In this document: positions 12,301 through 27,300 of the stretch, piece after piece
Layout of the letters: each line of letters starts with the position of its first letter
Numbering within the stretch: the first letter of the stretch is position 1
NCBI RefSeq assembly: GCF_040954835.1
Contig: NC_090706.1
Location: 25,739,148 to 25,803,147, forward strand
Length of the DNA stretch: 64,000 nt
Reading direction: 5' to 3'
From: Lepisosteus oculatus
Lineage: Eukaryota > Chordata > Actinopteri > Semionotiformes > Lepisosteidae
The notes under the pieces: generated by a model
What the model was told of the DNA's origin: nothing
Database searches by the model: none
The model's input: the letters and a program-made list of their open reading frames with translations, nothing else
Program-made: the position numbers and the translations under genes

Positions 12301-15300
12301 TTCTTTGGGCTTGGAATACAGCATCAGTGAATCCATGTGACATTACCAGGAGTATTTCGGTCGTAGTTCCCATATCTGTCAAAGGGGAAAAAAAAAAAAC
12401 ATGCACAGAGCATTTGGATCATGTTTGGATAATGCCAATCACATGCACTTCCAACCAATTGACTTCTATTTGATGCATGCATCTTTTTAGCTTTATTTTA
12501 TGTTCTATTTAGGGTTTCTCAATGTAGTTGCTTTTATCACACAGAAGGTGTCATCTCTTTTTTTATGGTGCAGAATTCACCTGGGGCTGGTCACCATTTA
12601 GAAAGATTTAATCTGACTTAAAATATATCTTCTTATATAGCTGCAGTACTAAATGTAGTTGTACATATAAGAATAGTGCTTAAATGAAATATGTATAGCT
12701 ATAGTATGCAATGCCACTGCACTGGTATCAAGAAGGCAGGTAGAAAAAAAAATCAGACAACACAAGAATTATAGAGTTTTCTTAAAGTGGTATATGTCCC
12801 CCTAAAGATGCATTATAATGCCTTTGTGCTTTTGTGAACTAGAAATACACTCTGAAAGAACAATGTAGTGGTGTCTTTTTGTACAGTAACTTTCTTCTCT
12901 GCTCATGTTAAAATAACCTATCATCACAGCGCATTGCTGAGTCCCTCATTGCAATCACTGTTGATTTGTTTTAGACCCCCTCATACTGCATTACAATGAC
13001 TTGGAAACTGATCAAAAACTGATTCTCCTTATGCATAGCGGGTAGTTCTTCTGCTTCGGCAGCCAATATGGATGACTCATCTCCCTTTTCATGAATTTAT
13101 TATAGTAGGTAGGTCATCACACGGGTGTTTTTAACTCATGAGGCTAAACACCACCTACTACTGAATGTCTAAGCGCCAAGGCAGGGTATTGAAATAAGGT
13201 TTCACTTTTGTTATGGATGTGGAGGGCAGCACTGAACTGTTTAAACTGTTAGTTTCAATTGAGATTCAGTTTAACAGGTGAGGTAAGAACTAATAGATCA
13301 GAGAGAATGGGTTCATTGTCTTACAAATGGAATAAGATGACAACTGCTATGCTAATGAAATAAAAAAAATAGCAGCAAAAAGAAACAAATATGTGTGCAA
13401 GAAGAATTCATTTCCCTTTGGCCAAGGGAGACAGATTCTCCTATTCCCAAGGGCTGATCTGTCAGTACAGATGCCTGCAGCTGCTATTAACTTAAAACAC
13501 TTAAGGTTTTTTCCCCCATATGAAATGAAAGTCATTGTTACCTGTGACTGTATTATTGGTAGAGTTACAATGCAACACTGTCCTTTTTCAAAACATTTTT
13601 TTCCACTGTTCATATTAGATTTCTAGATTTGTTTCTTGTGTTATGTGTTTATATGCACTTTCTTTTACAAATACATACAGGGTGTGTAATGGTTCGAACC
13701 AAACAGAGAAAACTTGAAGTTTCCTTTGACTGTGTATGGGACTCTAATCATGTGATACCTTAGACTAAATACAGCTAAAGAGCACACAAGACTTATGGAA
13801 GATTTGGTATACTGAATATATAACTTATATAACTTCCAATTTACTTTGCTTGCCTGTTTCGGGACAAACGTTTTCTGATTACTACCAAATCCTTAAAATG
13901 GTCTTTTATTTTCTACATTGCCTTTGGTTATTTTCTGTATTTTGCCTATAACGTATATTTCAGTGAACCAAAGACCGTGCTCTAAAGCTAATTAAATTGT
14001 AAGACCTCAGCACCATTGATTGCTAACACATTATTTGGTTTTGCTGAGCTCATCAAGATAAAACAAAAGGGCTTTTTTTCTTCTCACTCATAACTGAGGA
14101 AAAGACTTTCACACCACAGTGTAACTTTTTTTTCTTCTTATCTAGTCTGGAGAACTAAAAAAAAGCCTTAGAGAAATTGATACAAGTTGATTGATTTGTT
14201 GTATAATGGATAAATATTTAGATCCTTTGAGGATTACTGGAAGGTGGCTGGTTGGATTGTCATTATATCAAATCACGTGCACAATTGCAGTATTTTTTTC
14301 CTATCAGTGTCTGATGGAGCAGCTGAATGGCTTAGCTGGTGCCAACGAATTCTCCACAGTCGGTGGGAAGTAAAGAGATCGTCCCACCTGAACGTGCTGA
14401 TTTCATTGGCCCTCTGGATGGGAATGATTAAGCTTTCATCTGTGCACATTGCTGCTTACCAACCAGGTGTGAACATGTGTAGTCATCAGCCTTCGCCCTG
14501 AGATGGGATCTTGCATTTATTCCCCTAGTATTGCATTTTGCTGTGTACACACCAGTTCAGTGAGCCAGTTATTCCATATGTTTCAAGGGATGGTATATAA
14601 GCTGTTATCCTTGATGATATTTTACAGGATATGAGCTTGTTACCCAAATCCGCAAATCCATCTGCTTGGTGTTAGTAAGAATGAATGATTTCTGAGTGGA
14701 TGTTTAGTTACTGAACTGAATCTCATGTGTGTAAAAGCCTTTGGTCTCCCTAGTCCAGCCTGTTGCCCTTACTATGCTTCATTCAGACTTCCTTTTAGTT
14801 TGTAAATTTAATTGCATTTAACATCAGTAGCCAGTTCATACAAGAATGAATTCTGCTCTTTTACTGTGTGAATTGCAATGTTTTTTTGTCAGGTCCATGA
14901 CTAATGTTTTTAAGAAAGATGCATATTAAACTGCCTTTCTATTTTCTCCTAGTTAAAAATCTTACTTTGTCATGATCTGTATATTTGTGCTTTCTTACTA
15001 TTTTGATGGTAACATTTGCAATACAGTGGTTGGTGTTTTACTCTGTCATCAATCAGCCCGATGAAATAATTTGGACAAATTGCTGTGTTCCCTAAGGTAG
15101 TGTACTGATAGTGTATGTCCTGTGTTGTAGTCATAACAGGCTGAGTGGTCTGAGATCTGCAGCAGATTCAGATTACATCATCTACTGAGTATGTAGTGAG
15201 AATGCTTGTGCTTGACAATCCCACAGCTCAAGGGGAGGACAGTAAGATTTTACACTTAAATGTACCAGAATAATAAAGATTTATTTTCTAATTTGATTAT

Positions 15301-18300
15301 GCACTTTTGTTTATGCACTGTCTATAATGAAACATTTGGAAATTCTGCAATCTCATAAGCAAAGGCTTTTATATGTTTTTACAAACAGTGAGACACTATC
15401 AGTATTTTCTCAAGACCTTGGAAAAGATCTTCTTTTAAGGAGTGAATCGTTTGCTGATTGAACGTGTAGGATATATAGAATTACACATAGTTTAATAGTT
15501 ATATTTAGGACCTCATATCTTCTGATCTTAGATGTGCTTTCTTAAGCGTAAACAGTTTTTAGTTATTTTGCCTGTTCAATGCAATTGCTGCACTGCTGCA
15601 CAGACAGGGGCCATGAAGGAACAGCTTTTGCCCTTTGAAAAACAATTCAACCAAAGTTGTATACATACTTTGTATATAGTTAATAAGTGCAGGTGAGATG
15701 TATTCAAGGTGTATTCTTTTATTTAAAATAAGGCCATGCCTTTGCTGGATCTGTGTGTGTTTCAGTTTGAGGTGCAGAAACATGCCCTTGTGTTCTTCAG
15801 TACACTTATCACTAAAGGAGCTGGAACACACAGATTGTTTTGGCCTTGCTTATTCATGGGAACCCACATTTCTTTAAAAAAAAACATTCCAGAGGAATGG
15901 GGGAGGGGGGTGGGGTCTGAGGCACTAGCTGTGAGAGTTTTGCCAGAGATACTAACATCTTCATTTCCTGTGTTGTGACATTATGACCAGCGTAATTGGA
16001 ATGTGCAGTGTCAGAACAGTGGTTCGGCTTGCCAGCCTGAGAAAAGAGTTCAGGTTTTTAGAAAGATGAGAAGGAAACTCTAATATAATACTGTTGATTA
16101 GTAATAGTTTTACACTTCTCTATGGTGTGTTAAGGCTATTCATATTTAAATTAAGCATTGTATGAAAATGAACAGAATGAATATATTAAATATTTCAATT
16201 GTCCTCTTAATTCGCCTATGTTAGTATTCCTGTATTTTGTGGGTAAAAATGCTGTAAGAATTTTTCTAGGTTTTGTGAGGTCTGATGGGAAGAATTGCAG
16301 TTGTTTCAATTGGTACTATTCTGACTTTTTTTTTTGATGAATGATACAATGGTTAAAAGGAGGACAAATTAAAAAAAATGCATCAAAACAATCCAGTTTT
16401 TGTACTTTTACAGTTATTTTCATTTTTAATTACACAGTCATATAATCGACATAATTAACAGCAGTTGTTTTAGGAGGGGGACTGAAAAAGCAATGTTTCT
16501 GGGGTGTCATTTAAAAGTACCGCTTGGCTTATTTGAACAGAATGAAGAAAAACGGAACCTCAATCTTGCGGGCCATGTTGGATTTGACAGTCTTCCAGAT
16601 CAGCTCGTCAGTAAATCAGTGACACAGGGGTTCTGTTTCAATATACTCTGTGTAGGTAAGTCTGTTGGTGATTTTTCACTTTTCATTTTTTTTTATTTAG
16701 ATCTGTTTTGTGCATTCATTTTATCCTGAATGTCATACTTGTTTTTCTTATGTATCATTTGCAAAGGTTATATTTGAGCATGTAGTTTTTAGTTTTTTGC
16801 TTTCACCCCTAGAATGTTTGATGTTTGGAAATAAAAGGATTCAAAACGGAATGGTTTTGTCATTTGCATCACCTTATGTGCACAAGAGAAAATCAGTAGT
16901 GGGATACAGTCTTTGGGAGGAAATGTAAGAAATCTGAAAAAGTTTCACTTAGGAAAATGATTAGATTTTAAGAGGGAATGATGGGCCAAATCATAGAGAA
17001 TTATGGGAGTTTGCCCAACCATGGTGTAAAAGCAGTCTCAGATCCTTCAAAAAGGAAGTGGACACGTTGGTGAACCCTTTGGAATTACCTGGATTTCTGC
17101 ATGAACCACTCATGAAAATGTGGTCTGATCTTCAGCTAAGTCACAATAATAGACAAACGCAAGCTGCTTAAACTAATAAGACACAAACAATTGTACTTCT
17201 TCTTGTTAGTATTGAACACTGGGACAGTGTTCTATGGATGGATGAGACAAAAGTTGAACTATTTGGGAGAAACGTGCAACGCTATGTTTAGAGGGGGGAA
17301 AAAGCACTGCACACCAACACCAAAACCTCATCCCAACCGTGAAGCATGGTGGAGGGAGCATCATGGTATGGGGCTGCTTTGCTGCCTCTGTGCTTGGACA
17401 GCTTGCTATCCCAGAGGGAACTATGAATTCAAAATTGTATCTAGAAACTTAACAGGAGAATGTCAGGGTAGAAGTTGGGTGATGCAACAAGACAGTGACC
17501 AGAAACACAGGAGTAAATCAACAACAGAATGGCTTAAGCAGAAGACAAGTTGTGTTCTGGAATGGCCAAGTCAGAGTCCAGACCTCAACCCAATTGAGAT
17601 GCTGTGGCATGATCTGAAGAGAGCTGTTCATGCAAGGAATCCCAGAAATCTCAATGAACTAAAACTTTTTTTGTAAGGAGGAATGGTCTAAAAGTCCTCC
17701 TAACCATTGTGCAAGTCTCATTAGCAGCTACAAGAAATGTTTGGTGGAGGTTATTGCTGCTAAAGGAGGCTCTACCAGTTATGAAATAAAAGGGTTCACA
17801 TACTTTTTCCAGCCTGGACTGTGAATGTTTAAACAATGTGTTCAATATTGACAAGAAGTACAATTGTTTGTGTCTTATTAGTTTAAGAAGATCTTGTTTG
17901 TCTATTATTATGACTTAGTTGAAGATCAGACCACATTTTTATGAGTAATTAATGCAGAAATCCAGGTAATTCCAAAGGGTTCACAAACTTTTTCTTGTAA
18001 CTGTACTAAGACCCAAATGAGCTAGATGAATTGAAAAAGCCTCATCTCATTCTTAATTTTTGTATTTTGATCTTAATTGCTGTTAGAATGATTTAGAAAA
18101 GATTCACATCTACAAGTGAGCAATGATTTTCCAAACACTTTTCTCATTGCAGAATGTTCTTATTTGTCTGTTTTTTTTTGCACCAGGTGAGACGGGTATT
18201 GGCAAGTCAACATTAATGAATACGCTTTTTAACACAACGTTTGAAAATGAAGAGGCTAGCCACTATCAGAATGGAGTGTATTTACGCCCCAGAACATACG

Positions 18301-21300
18301 ATTTGCAGGAGAGCAATGTCCACCTGAAGCTTACGATTGTCGACACAGTGGGGTTCGGGGATCAGATAAATAAAGAGGACAGGTATGTGTGCAAAACGGT
18401 GAAAAGCTGTAGCTGTAGAGCAGAAATTCATCAGTACGCTCTCTGCTTGGTTTTTTTCTAAATTCTTTTTTGTATACAGAAGTAAAGAACGGACTCTCAT
18501 TTGTGGTATAATGTGTTTTAGAGGAAAAATAAAGGCAGAAAAGTAATCCAGTCAGGTAAGGGAAACAGGTGGTATATTGAAATGTAAAAAAGATGCTAGA
18601 ATGTTTTTTGAGAAGGCGGAATTCTTTCATTGAGCTCCAGCTGGGTGGTGTTCTGGTTTCAAGGCCTTGAAGGGCCTGACACTACTCTGCGCCTGGCGAC
18701 ATATGAAGGCAGGAGATCATTCACACAGTTTTTCTTCTTAAGCAAAATGTGTTGTATAGATTTTTTAAAAGAAATGAGACTGGGATTTTTGTGAATGTTC
18801 AAATATTTTGCTTGCCACATGGACTGGCCCGGCAGTTTCTTTTGGTGGACTGTGGAAGAAACTCAAAATGTCAATAATTGGAATAACTTGTCACTGAATA
18901 TTGAATATTAAATATGTCCCATGTAAGTCTCCAAATTGATTTCTTTTGTGGAATATTTCTTGCAGAAATGGTTGTTTAGCAGACTGATTTATAAAATGCA
19001 ATGTGAATACCAACTGTTCTCGCTTTGATCAGACATTGGACATTGGTTCTTTTCTTTTGGTATATTTCAGTCAAGTTGTTTTTAGCCAAGGTTATTTCAT
19101 ATAAATAAATAAAAAAATACATTTTTCAGAAGAAGGGAATGATTGGCTTGAATGGCCTTGTGACTTTTAAATGTCTAGAAATATATAATTTATGAGGTTA
19201 TTGATTGTGGATTGTAAGCGGTCTGACATTGTGCATTGTCTGATACTCCCCGTGGGGCTTTTGAAGAAGCTCTTAAAGGAAAACAGCTAATAAGTTGTGA
19301 AATGCAATCAAATAATATTCAACAAAACCCAAAACAGGCATGACTACATTGATTTCAACAGGAGTTAATAGAATAACCATAAAATGTAGTGTTACAAGAG
19401 TATAGTGTTAGTTCAGTTTTTCCTTTGTTTTGTTCACATTACTCCTCAGCGATAACCCCTGTATCAGATTTCTAAATATTTATTTCAAGGCTCACTAAAA
19501 GTTAAAGATACATTAGCATGATTAATCTGAAGAGTGCAAAGATAAAACATGGTAATTATAAAGCTTCCCCTAGGTATCAATTTAATGATTCCTGAAGACT
19601 GTTGCTGAAGGTTATGATTATTGTCTTTATTGCCTATACATGAGGAGAGTAAAACACTTGATGTAGACATACAGGTTTATTAACATATAGTAGCATATTT
19701 ATGCATTTAAATAATACATTAAAAGATTTTAGGGGGATATATTAGTTAACTTCAAAACAAATGCTCTTGTTTCATCTTGCCTGCTGTGTTCTCTCTGCAG
19801 CTACAAACCGATTGTGGACTACATTGACACACAGTTTGAAAACTACCTGCAAGAAGAGCTGAAAATCAAGCGCTCCCTCTTCAACTACCATGACACGAGA
19901 ATTCACATCTGCCTTTACTTCATCGCTCCGACAGGGCATTCCCTCAAATCCTTGGATTTAGTCACCATGAAGAAACTGGATAGCAAGGTATTGAAGCAGC
20001 ATGCCAGCTCTTAGCGTAGAAAAGTGTGCGCTCAACATCTTTTACTAATTTAGCAGAACTGCCTTTATTCCATCATTGTTTACGTGTGCTGCTTAATTTG
20101 TTTTAAGAAGTGGCATTGTTGTCATGTTATAAATAGAAAAGGATTTAACTGTAAGCTGTAAAGGTTTATTGGAATTACTTGATTCATACACTTCAGAGCA
20201 CTTATATAATTGATGTACTGTAAATTTTATCTTTCTAACCCCTGTTGTTGTTTTTATTTCAAGTGTCCAGAAACTTTTGAGGACAGATTGTTCACTACCG
20301 ACACAAGCTGTGTCTGCTGCCCATATTTAGGCAGTCCTTTTTTTGTTGGCAGATGTTTAGGTTACATTATGTAGGATTTTCCGAATTCCTCTCACTTTGT
20401 TAGATGGTTTTAGTGCAGCTGAAAGGAAATTCTAAATGGAATCCCGAAAATCTATTGGAGCAGATGCTGCTGGGCCCCTGACTTTATGGCCTTAATACGT
20501 GTCATATCCTTAATACAGGGAGGGGGCTCACGTGAGCGGTTTTGCTAATCGTCGTGTATTGGGAGGGGGCGCCGAGCACTGGGATACAGGGGTGCCCAGG
20601 GGGATATTTATAGTTCCACATGTCTCAAAATTTAGCTTCCACACAGACGGTAAAGGCCAAAGAAACAAGGGCCTTTTAGAAGGAAATGAGATCATTTCTT
20701 TTTTCAAGTGAAGTCCAAAGAGATCTTTGCTACTCATGACTTATCCCCAATGTATATAGAATAGTAGTATATTTCTGTAATTATATGGCACTATGTAATG
20801 ACACGCACTTGAGTAGAGCTTTTCTCTTGGTTATCTGAGAGTATGTTTAGTTGCTTAGTAATTGATATTGGTATTGATATTTAATAAATGAACCTAAACA
20901 GATCACGTAAAAATATAATTTTCTTGTCGGTCAAAAAACAAGCATTTTTCTTGAATTATCTTCGAGCGAATCTACAGCTCCTGTAGTTGACACATATCCT
21001 CTTTTCATTGTCCAGTGTTAGATGTACTGTAGTGGACATTGGACATTCATGCAGGACTTGTAAGATCACGTTTTTAATGTCGCAGTTATCAGCTTCAGCA
21101 TTTTGACAGAGAGCTGCAGTGCTGCCCCTTCACAAAATGGTTCATGACCGCACTATTTGTTTCGCATTTGAAAAAAACAAAAACTTTCTGTAGTCTCTTT
21201 AACGCAGCAGGGGTGAAGTTGCATCAGGACACCTGGGAATCTGATTTCTCAATAGAGAAAAGGTGCAGAGGGAGACATTTTAGAAATACACGGGAGTACC

Positions 21301-24300
21301 AGCTGATCAGTAAGCGAGTGCATAGTGCAGATGTGTATTGAGTCGGAGGCATTACAGTTAGCTGTTAAGGATGCCTACTGCAGTAGGGTAGAGGCTGTTC
21401 TTAAGTCTAGTGGTCCGTGCATTTATGGTGTGGTACTGCTTGCCAGAACACAGGGGGGGAGAGACGTTTGTGGCTGTGCTGGTTGGGATCCTGAATAATG
21501 GAATTGGGCTTTATTGCAACAGTGGGTAGTGTGAATCTTATCAATTTGATGGTAAATTGCATCCTATAATCTTCTGTGCTGTAACACTCCTACTTAGTTT
21601 TAATAGGAAACAAGCAAGTGGCATCTACCTTATTGTTGCCATGAATTTGATGTTCATGAGTTACTTGGTAATCAAAGATTTATTGTTTTTTTGATATTGG
21701 TCTGCAAAGCTTGATGTTAGGCTTTTCACAAATATGCTCTAGTATCAGCCTGTTCTTGCAGTGGTGTGGCAGAGGACTCAAGGAGTTCCTATGATGATAG
21801 CTTAAAAGTAATCCTCTCCCCTTTTGTTCTCTGCATAGGTGAACATCATCCCCATTATTGCAAAAGCTGATACTATTTCCAAAAGCGAACTGCACAAATT
21901 TAAAATTAAGATCATGAGTGAGCTGGTCAGCAATGGAGTTCAGATTTATCAGTTCCCAACTGATGATGAAGCTGTCACAGAAATCAATGCATCAATGAAT
22001 GTAAGTATTGATTTTTTTTTCTAAACTGTTTTAAATAAATCATTCAGCAATTTGGTAAACTTTACCCTCCATCTCTTTTAAAGACAGATCTAGGCCTTTG
22101 TTGAAGCTGCTCAGTGTAGAATTAAGTTTCCCTTCACAGCTTTTCCTTTGTTATAAATCTGTTCCTTTTTACTCTGTGGAAAAATTGATTTTGGGAAATG
22201 ATCAGTAGTGAGGATTATCTCGGTCTAAATGGAATAAGTATTCTGGCAGTATATGAAGCTCTGCCACAGTTTTATAATGGTTTAAACATGAGCTTTCTAA
22301 GTAGGCAGCTCCTTTGTGAAACAGGAAAGGCTGTTTTTCTTTCAGTCTCTTTAAGAACTTCCTTGCTTCCAAGAAAACTACTTTAGAAGTTTACTTTTAC
22401 ATTCTTGGCTCAAGTCTCTGTTTCTGAAGCCAATCGTTATTAGTACTTTGCCTTTACATCAGAATTTATTGCTCAGAGCAGCAGAGGAATGCATATTAAG
22501 GCTTATAAATAGTCTCATATATACTTACTCATGAAACTGTCTCCTGCAAATTGACTTTTTTCAGGTATATTTTTAAGAGACTGTGATTTCTCTTTTGTTT
22601 ATGGATTACTCTTATTTTTTACGAAAAGTCAGCAATAACTATGCTAACTATCATTAGCCTGAAACATTTGTACTGTTGTATTCACAGAACATTTTGAAAT
22701 CTTTTTAAATTTAAGTTTAAAAGTGGCAGGATAAATTTGATCCAATAGTTTGTTACCCCCCCTGTTGATTCCTTATCTAGTAGGAACAAAAAAAATGTTT
22801 CATTGATATTTCTTGAAAAGTGGTAATTTTTTAAATATATATTTCAAAGGCACATCTTCCCTTTGCGGTTGTTGGAAGCATAGAAGAAGTGAAAGTAGGT
22901 AATAAACTGGTGAGAGCCAGACAGTACCCCTGGGGAGTTGTTCAGGGTAAGTATTTTGCAAGCCATGCTGGATTTTGTCAGTTTTAGAACAGACATTTTC
23001 TCAGGGCTATTAACTTGAGCACAGTCTACAATATCACACTTGTCAAACTGAAGTCTTGCTAGGTTTTAGGTGCAGTTTGCCAGATTTTTGAACTGATATT
23101 AAAAGGCATTAAAATCAAGATCCAAAATTAATCAGATACTGTTCAATGGAAAGTTGTTTTATGACTTACTTTGCTCTGACTGGAGTCAAAACGGCATCGG
23201 GTTCCTAATTCAATTAGCGTGAATTTGATGACAGATGCACCACAGATCATGTGAGCTCACAGGACTTGCTGGTTTATCTCTTCTCTGCTTACGTTAAAGG
23301 TCTTGTGATGTGTAATTAAAACTTCATGCAAAAGACTTTAATGACCCCTATAAATGTAAAGTCTTTGTCTTGGGACAGTGCATTTTCCAGAAATTATAAG
23401 TTTTTTAGTTGTTTAATCTTGCGCTGGTATACAGTATGTCATGTTATGGACTGCTAGGTTGATAAGGGGCTATTCATTGATGGTCCAGTGGCACTCTCCC
23501 TTCATATAATAACACTTTGTGGTCTTAAGGAAGCTGATTAGAAACGCCACCAGATTTCTTTCTGATTTACAAGGCAGGAAAGCTTTCATAAGATTGTTGC
23601 AATCAGATGCCAAACTATTGATTTTTGTATGTTTGCATTACGGCAAGTTAAGAGGTCTGGTTATGTATCTGGAGAATGGGGAAAAGTCAAATTAGTTTTG
23701 GTTGTATTTGCAGCCCAAACATTTCAAGATTTAAAATGTTCCGTGTAAGCATTTCAATATTATGTAATGGACTAGCTTTTGTTCATTACTTAAAAAGCGC
23801 TGTACACTCAGTAAATGTATTTTTTACCATCTGTTGATGTATGTTTATTAAATATAACTGATAAAACAGTGAAGCATGTAATGCATGAAAAGCCACTCAA
23901 CATGCTGTGAAATACAACATTGTAAAGTTCATCTGGAGTGATATCAGAATAACGATTGGTGTTACTTAGAATTCTTGCTCTCCCATCTTCTCTTATGAAA
24001 CAGGATTAATCCTCCCTTGGTGATATAACAGTTTCTAACTTAGTAGGACACACCATCTATTTATGATGGGTGGGAGCTGAATGGACCACTTAACTGGTTT
24101 AATGAGGCTTTACTTTTAAAAAAAAAAGTAAATTAATCTTCTGAACAGAGCTTTCCAATAAATGGAGCCTTGGTTAATCTTTGCCTAATGCCTAGCCAGG
24201 GTATCCCAATAGCAGTAAACTGTTGATTTTCCTCTATCTGACAGGAGTAAACCAAAACAAGACAAAGCCCATTAATCACTGAGCTTATCTCCACAAGCAG

Positions 24301-27300
24301 GGTCATTTCGTGACAGGATCAGGCTTAGGAAACTCACTGTATATTTACTGAAGCTTCAGAACCGTAATCGTGAGATCCTATCAGAAGGATCAGGCTTGCA
24401 CAGCAGTTGGTCACATGTTACTTAGCTGAACTTCTTGGTACTTGGAAAATTCTAAAACACAAGTGATCACTGTATATTCAAATGCTAGTCAATAGAATGT
24501 ACTGTTTCCTTTCTGGAATTTGTAAAATAATTTAATTATGCATTAATAGCTCATTACAACAGCGTCAGCTCATTACAACAGCTTCTTGGTTTATGGTTAT
24601 ATTAAATAATTATTAAGGTTTTTATCCTTATTGCTCTGTGGAGAAACTGCAAAGTACCCCTTCACATGGGGTATCGCCCACAGAAGTGATTAGTCATAAA
24701 AATTGACATATCACATCTTTGGTCATATGAGTTTACTAAGTATCCATTATAAAATTAAACTTCAATAATGCATGCTACATTTAAATGATAAATATTAAGA
24801 ATTTTAATTAGTGTAAAACAGTGTTTGCTGTCCCTTATGTATTTATAAAATCAAAAAATAAATATACCAAAAATATATTTTTAAAAAGTGTGTATAGTGT
24901 AACATTATTTAATTGTTGCATCACAAAGAAAGACCTCCAAGCTCCCATAGTGGAATCACAGAAACCTCAGAACAACCTGGAGTTATAAAAAGAGCTCAAG
25001 ACCAAAGTCCTAATTTAGGACATCTATGAGATAAATGCGAGGGTTTACAGGGAATACAAGAAGTTACAAGAAGAAATTACAAGAAGACCTTCTTAATGTA
25101 GTGACCTTCTAAAGATCATTTAACATTTTACCATTTAACCCGTTATAATATGACACTTAAACACAAAAATTCACTTCCAAGTAATAGAGACTGTATGAAT
25201 TAGTTTGAATGTCAAAATGTTAAGATAACACAAGATTTTTCTTCTTTTGTCTTGACTTAAATAGTGGAGAATGAGAGTCACTGTGATTTTGTGAAACTTC
25301 GCGAGATGCTGATTCGGGTAAATATGGAAGATCTTCGAGAGCAGACACACGCCCGGCACTATGAGCTGTACAGGCGTTGCAAACTGGAGGAAATGGGCTT
25401 CAAAGACACAGACCCTGACAGCCAGCCCTTCAGGTAACTCCTCCATCTTGACAAAAACACAGATCCTGATAGCTGGCCCTTCATAAAGCTCCTCCATCTT
25501 GACAAAGACACAGATCCCGATAGCTGGCCCTTCACACAGCTCCTCCATCTTGACAAAGACACAGATCCTGATAGCTGGCCCTTCACACAGCTCCTCCATC
25601 TTGACAAAGACACAGACCTCGATAGCTGGCCCTTCACACAGCTCCTCCATCTTGTAAATGACTGTGTTATTTCAGCTTAGGCTTTTATCATAACATTACA
25701 ATTATTGTTTTTTTAATGTGCAAATGTGGTCACAGCTTATACCTTTGGGTTTGCTGGAGTAATCCAGGTAAAGTAGACTCAGAGCCTTAAGTACTAATCT
25801 TTACTTGTCTGAAAAGAAAATTAACTCTAGAGACAGCTTGCACTAAAAGTTAATTAAAAACAAATCTCAATTTTTTTCTCAGAGATCAAACATTTTAAAT
25901 GATTACAGAAGATCAAAACATATCCCAGTTTTACCTCTTTCCTGATTAGAGAGTCCTCATGGATGCCTTTACCTGTTAGTGGATCAATAAGTTGTGGTTT
26001 AAGGGACACCCGCCAGATCACACTGACAAATAATATAGAAACCTTTTCCAGCACACAACAAACTGAAACCAAAAGACCAAAATTAAACTTATAGTTTTAA
26101 GACTGAAATAATTTGACAATTAAAATAAATAACAAAAAAATAAAAATGAAATACCCCACTCATATTTTTTAATCACTGGAGTAAATGCCAGCAGTCATCT
26201 CTGTCTGTGTTCATGAGGTAAAACCAGCCAGAGTCCATAGAGAAATCTCATGTCTTCGTTTTGTGTAGCTTGCAGGAGACGTACGAGGCCAAAAGGAAGG
26301 AATTCCTTGGGGAGCTCCAGCACAAGGAGGAGGAGATGAGGCAGATGTTTGTTAACAAAGTGAAGGAAACAGAAGCCGAGCTGAAGGAGAAGGAGAGAGA
26401 GGTGAGAGACGGAGGTGGGGTGTGCCCAGTGCTAAACTTCGGGACACAAGACACAACGGCTTTGTCTCTGCGCTGTGTCGCATTGAGTGTTGTTCTGAAT
26501 TGGGCACACATTTTCATTGACTGTCCGCGTGCTTGTTCAAAAGACTGTCCATTTTTGTAAGTTTTGGATCACAATAAATGGAAAGCTAGAACATCAGCTG
26601 TTTGAAAAATTATTTACGACTCATCAATTCTAATGACTGTTATCTTTGGTTACGTGTCCACAGAGAAGCTGTTTTCAAGAGATTGATTGGCGACTCTTCA
26701 TCGGTGACCTGACTTAACTGTCGACCTCTTTCCCTTGCTTATTTCCTCGCCCTCCTTTCAGCTGCATGAGAAGTTTGAGCAGCTCAAGAAGATGCACCAG
26801 GAGGAGAAGCGGAAGGTGGAAGAGAAGCGCCGGGACCTGGAGGAAGAGCTGAATGCCTTCAACAGGCGGAAGGTGGCAGCCGAGACGCTACAGGCGCAGT
26901 CCCTGCAGGCCACCGCACAACAGCCGCTGAAGAAGGACAAGGACAAGAAAAAGTAAGTCCTATCTCTTCTCTTTTTTTTTCCCCACTTCCTTTTTCTCCT
27001 CCTGGGCTGTGCCATGAGGGGCCAGTGTGAACACGTACAGTAGCAAATGTCTCTTCTCTATGAAAACTGGACGTGTAATGTGCAGATGAACCAGGGGAGG
27101 AGTGGATACTTCTGTCTGATGCAAGACAAGCCTCTCAATTTCTGCCCTTTATACCATTATTAAAATAATAAGTCCTGGCTTTTGAAGGGATTCATATTTT
27201 TCCATTTGGAAAAGGAAAAAAAAACTGAAACACTTTTACATTTATGGTGAAATTAGTCTGAGATTCAGATTTTGTTTGGTTTTAATACCTGTTACGTGAC

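Noticed and set aside
13688-13699. GGTTCGAACC as a tRNA B box
   Set aside because: It is a 10-base palindrome with no A box, acceptor stem or cloverleaf around it.
17191-17676. 161-codon ORF as a domesticated transposase
   Set aside because: It has the 3' half of a Tc1 transposase only, inside recognisable terminal repeats, with stops and no splice link to SEPT8.
25171-25650. 159-codon minus-strand ORF with a repeated [10 protein letters not shown] unit
   Set aside because: It is the antisense of the 51-bp array. A period divisible by three keeps any open frame open, and there is no start context, splice signal or family match.
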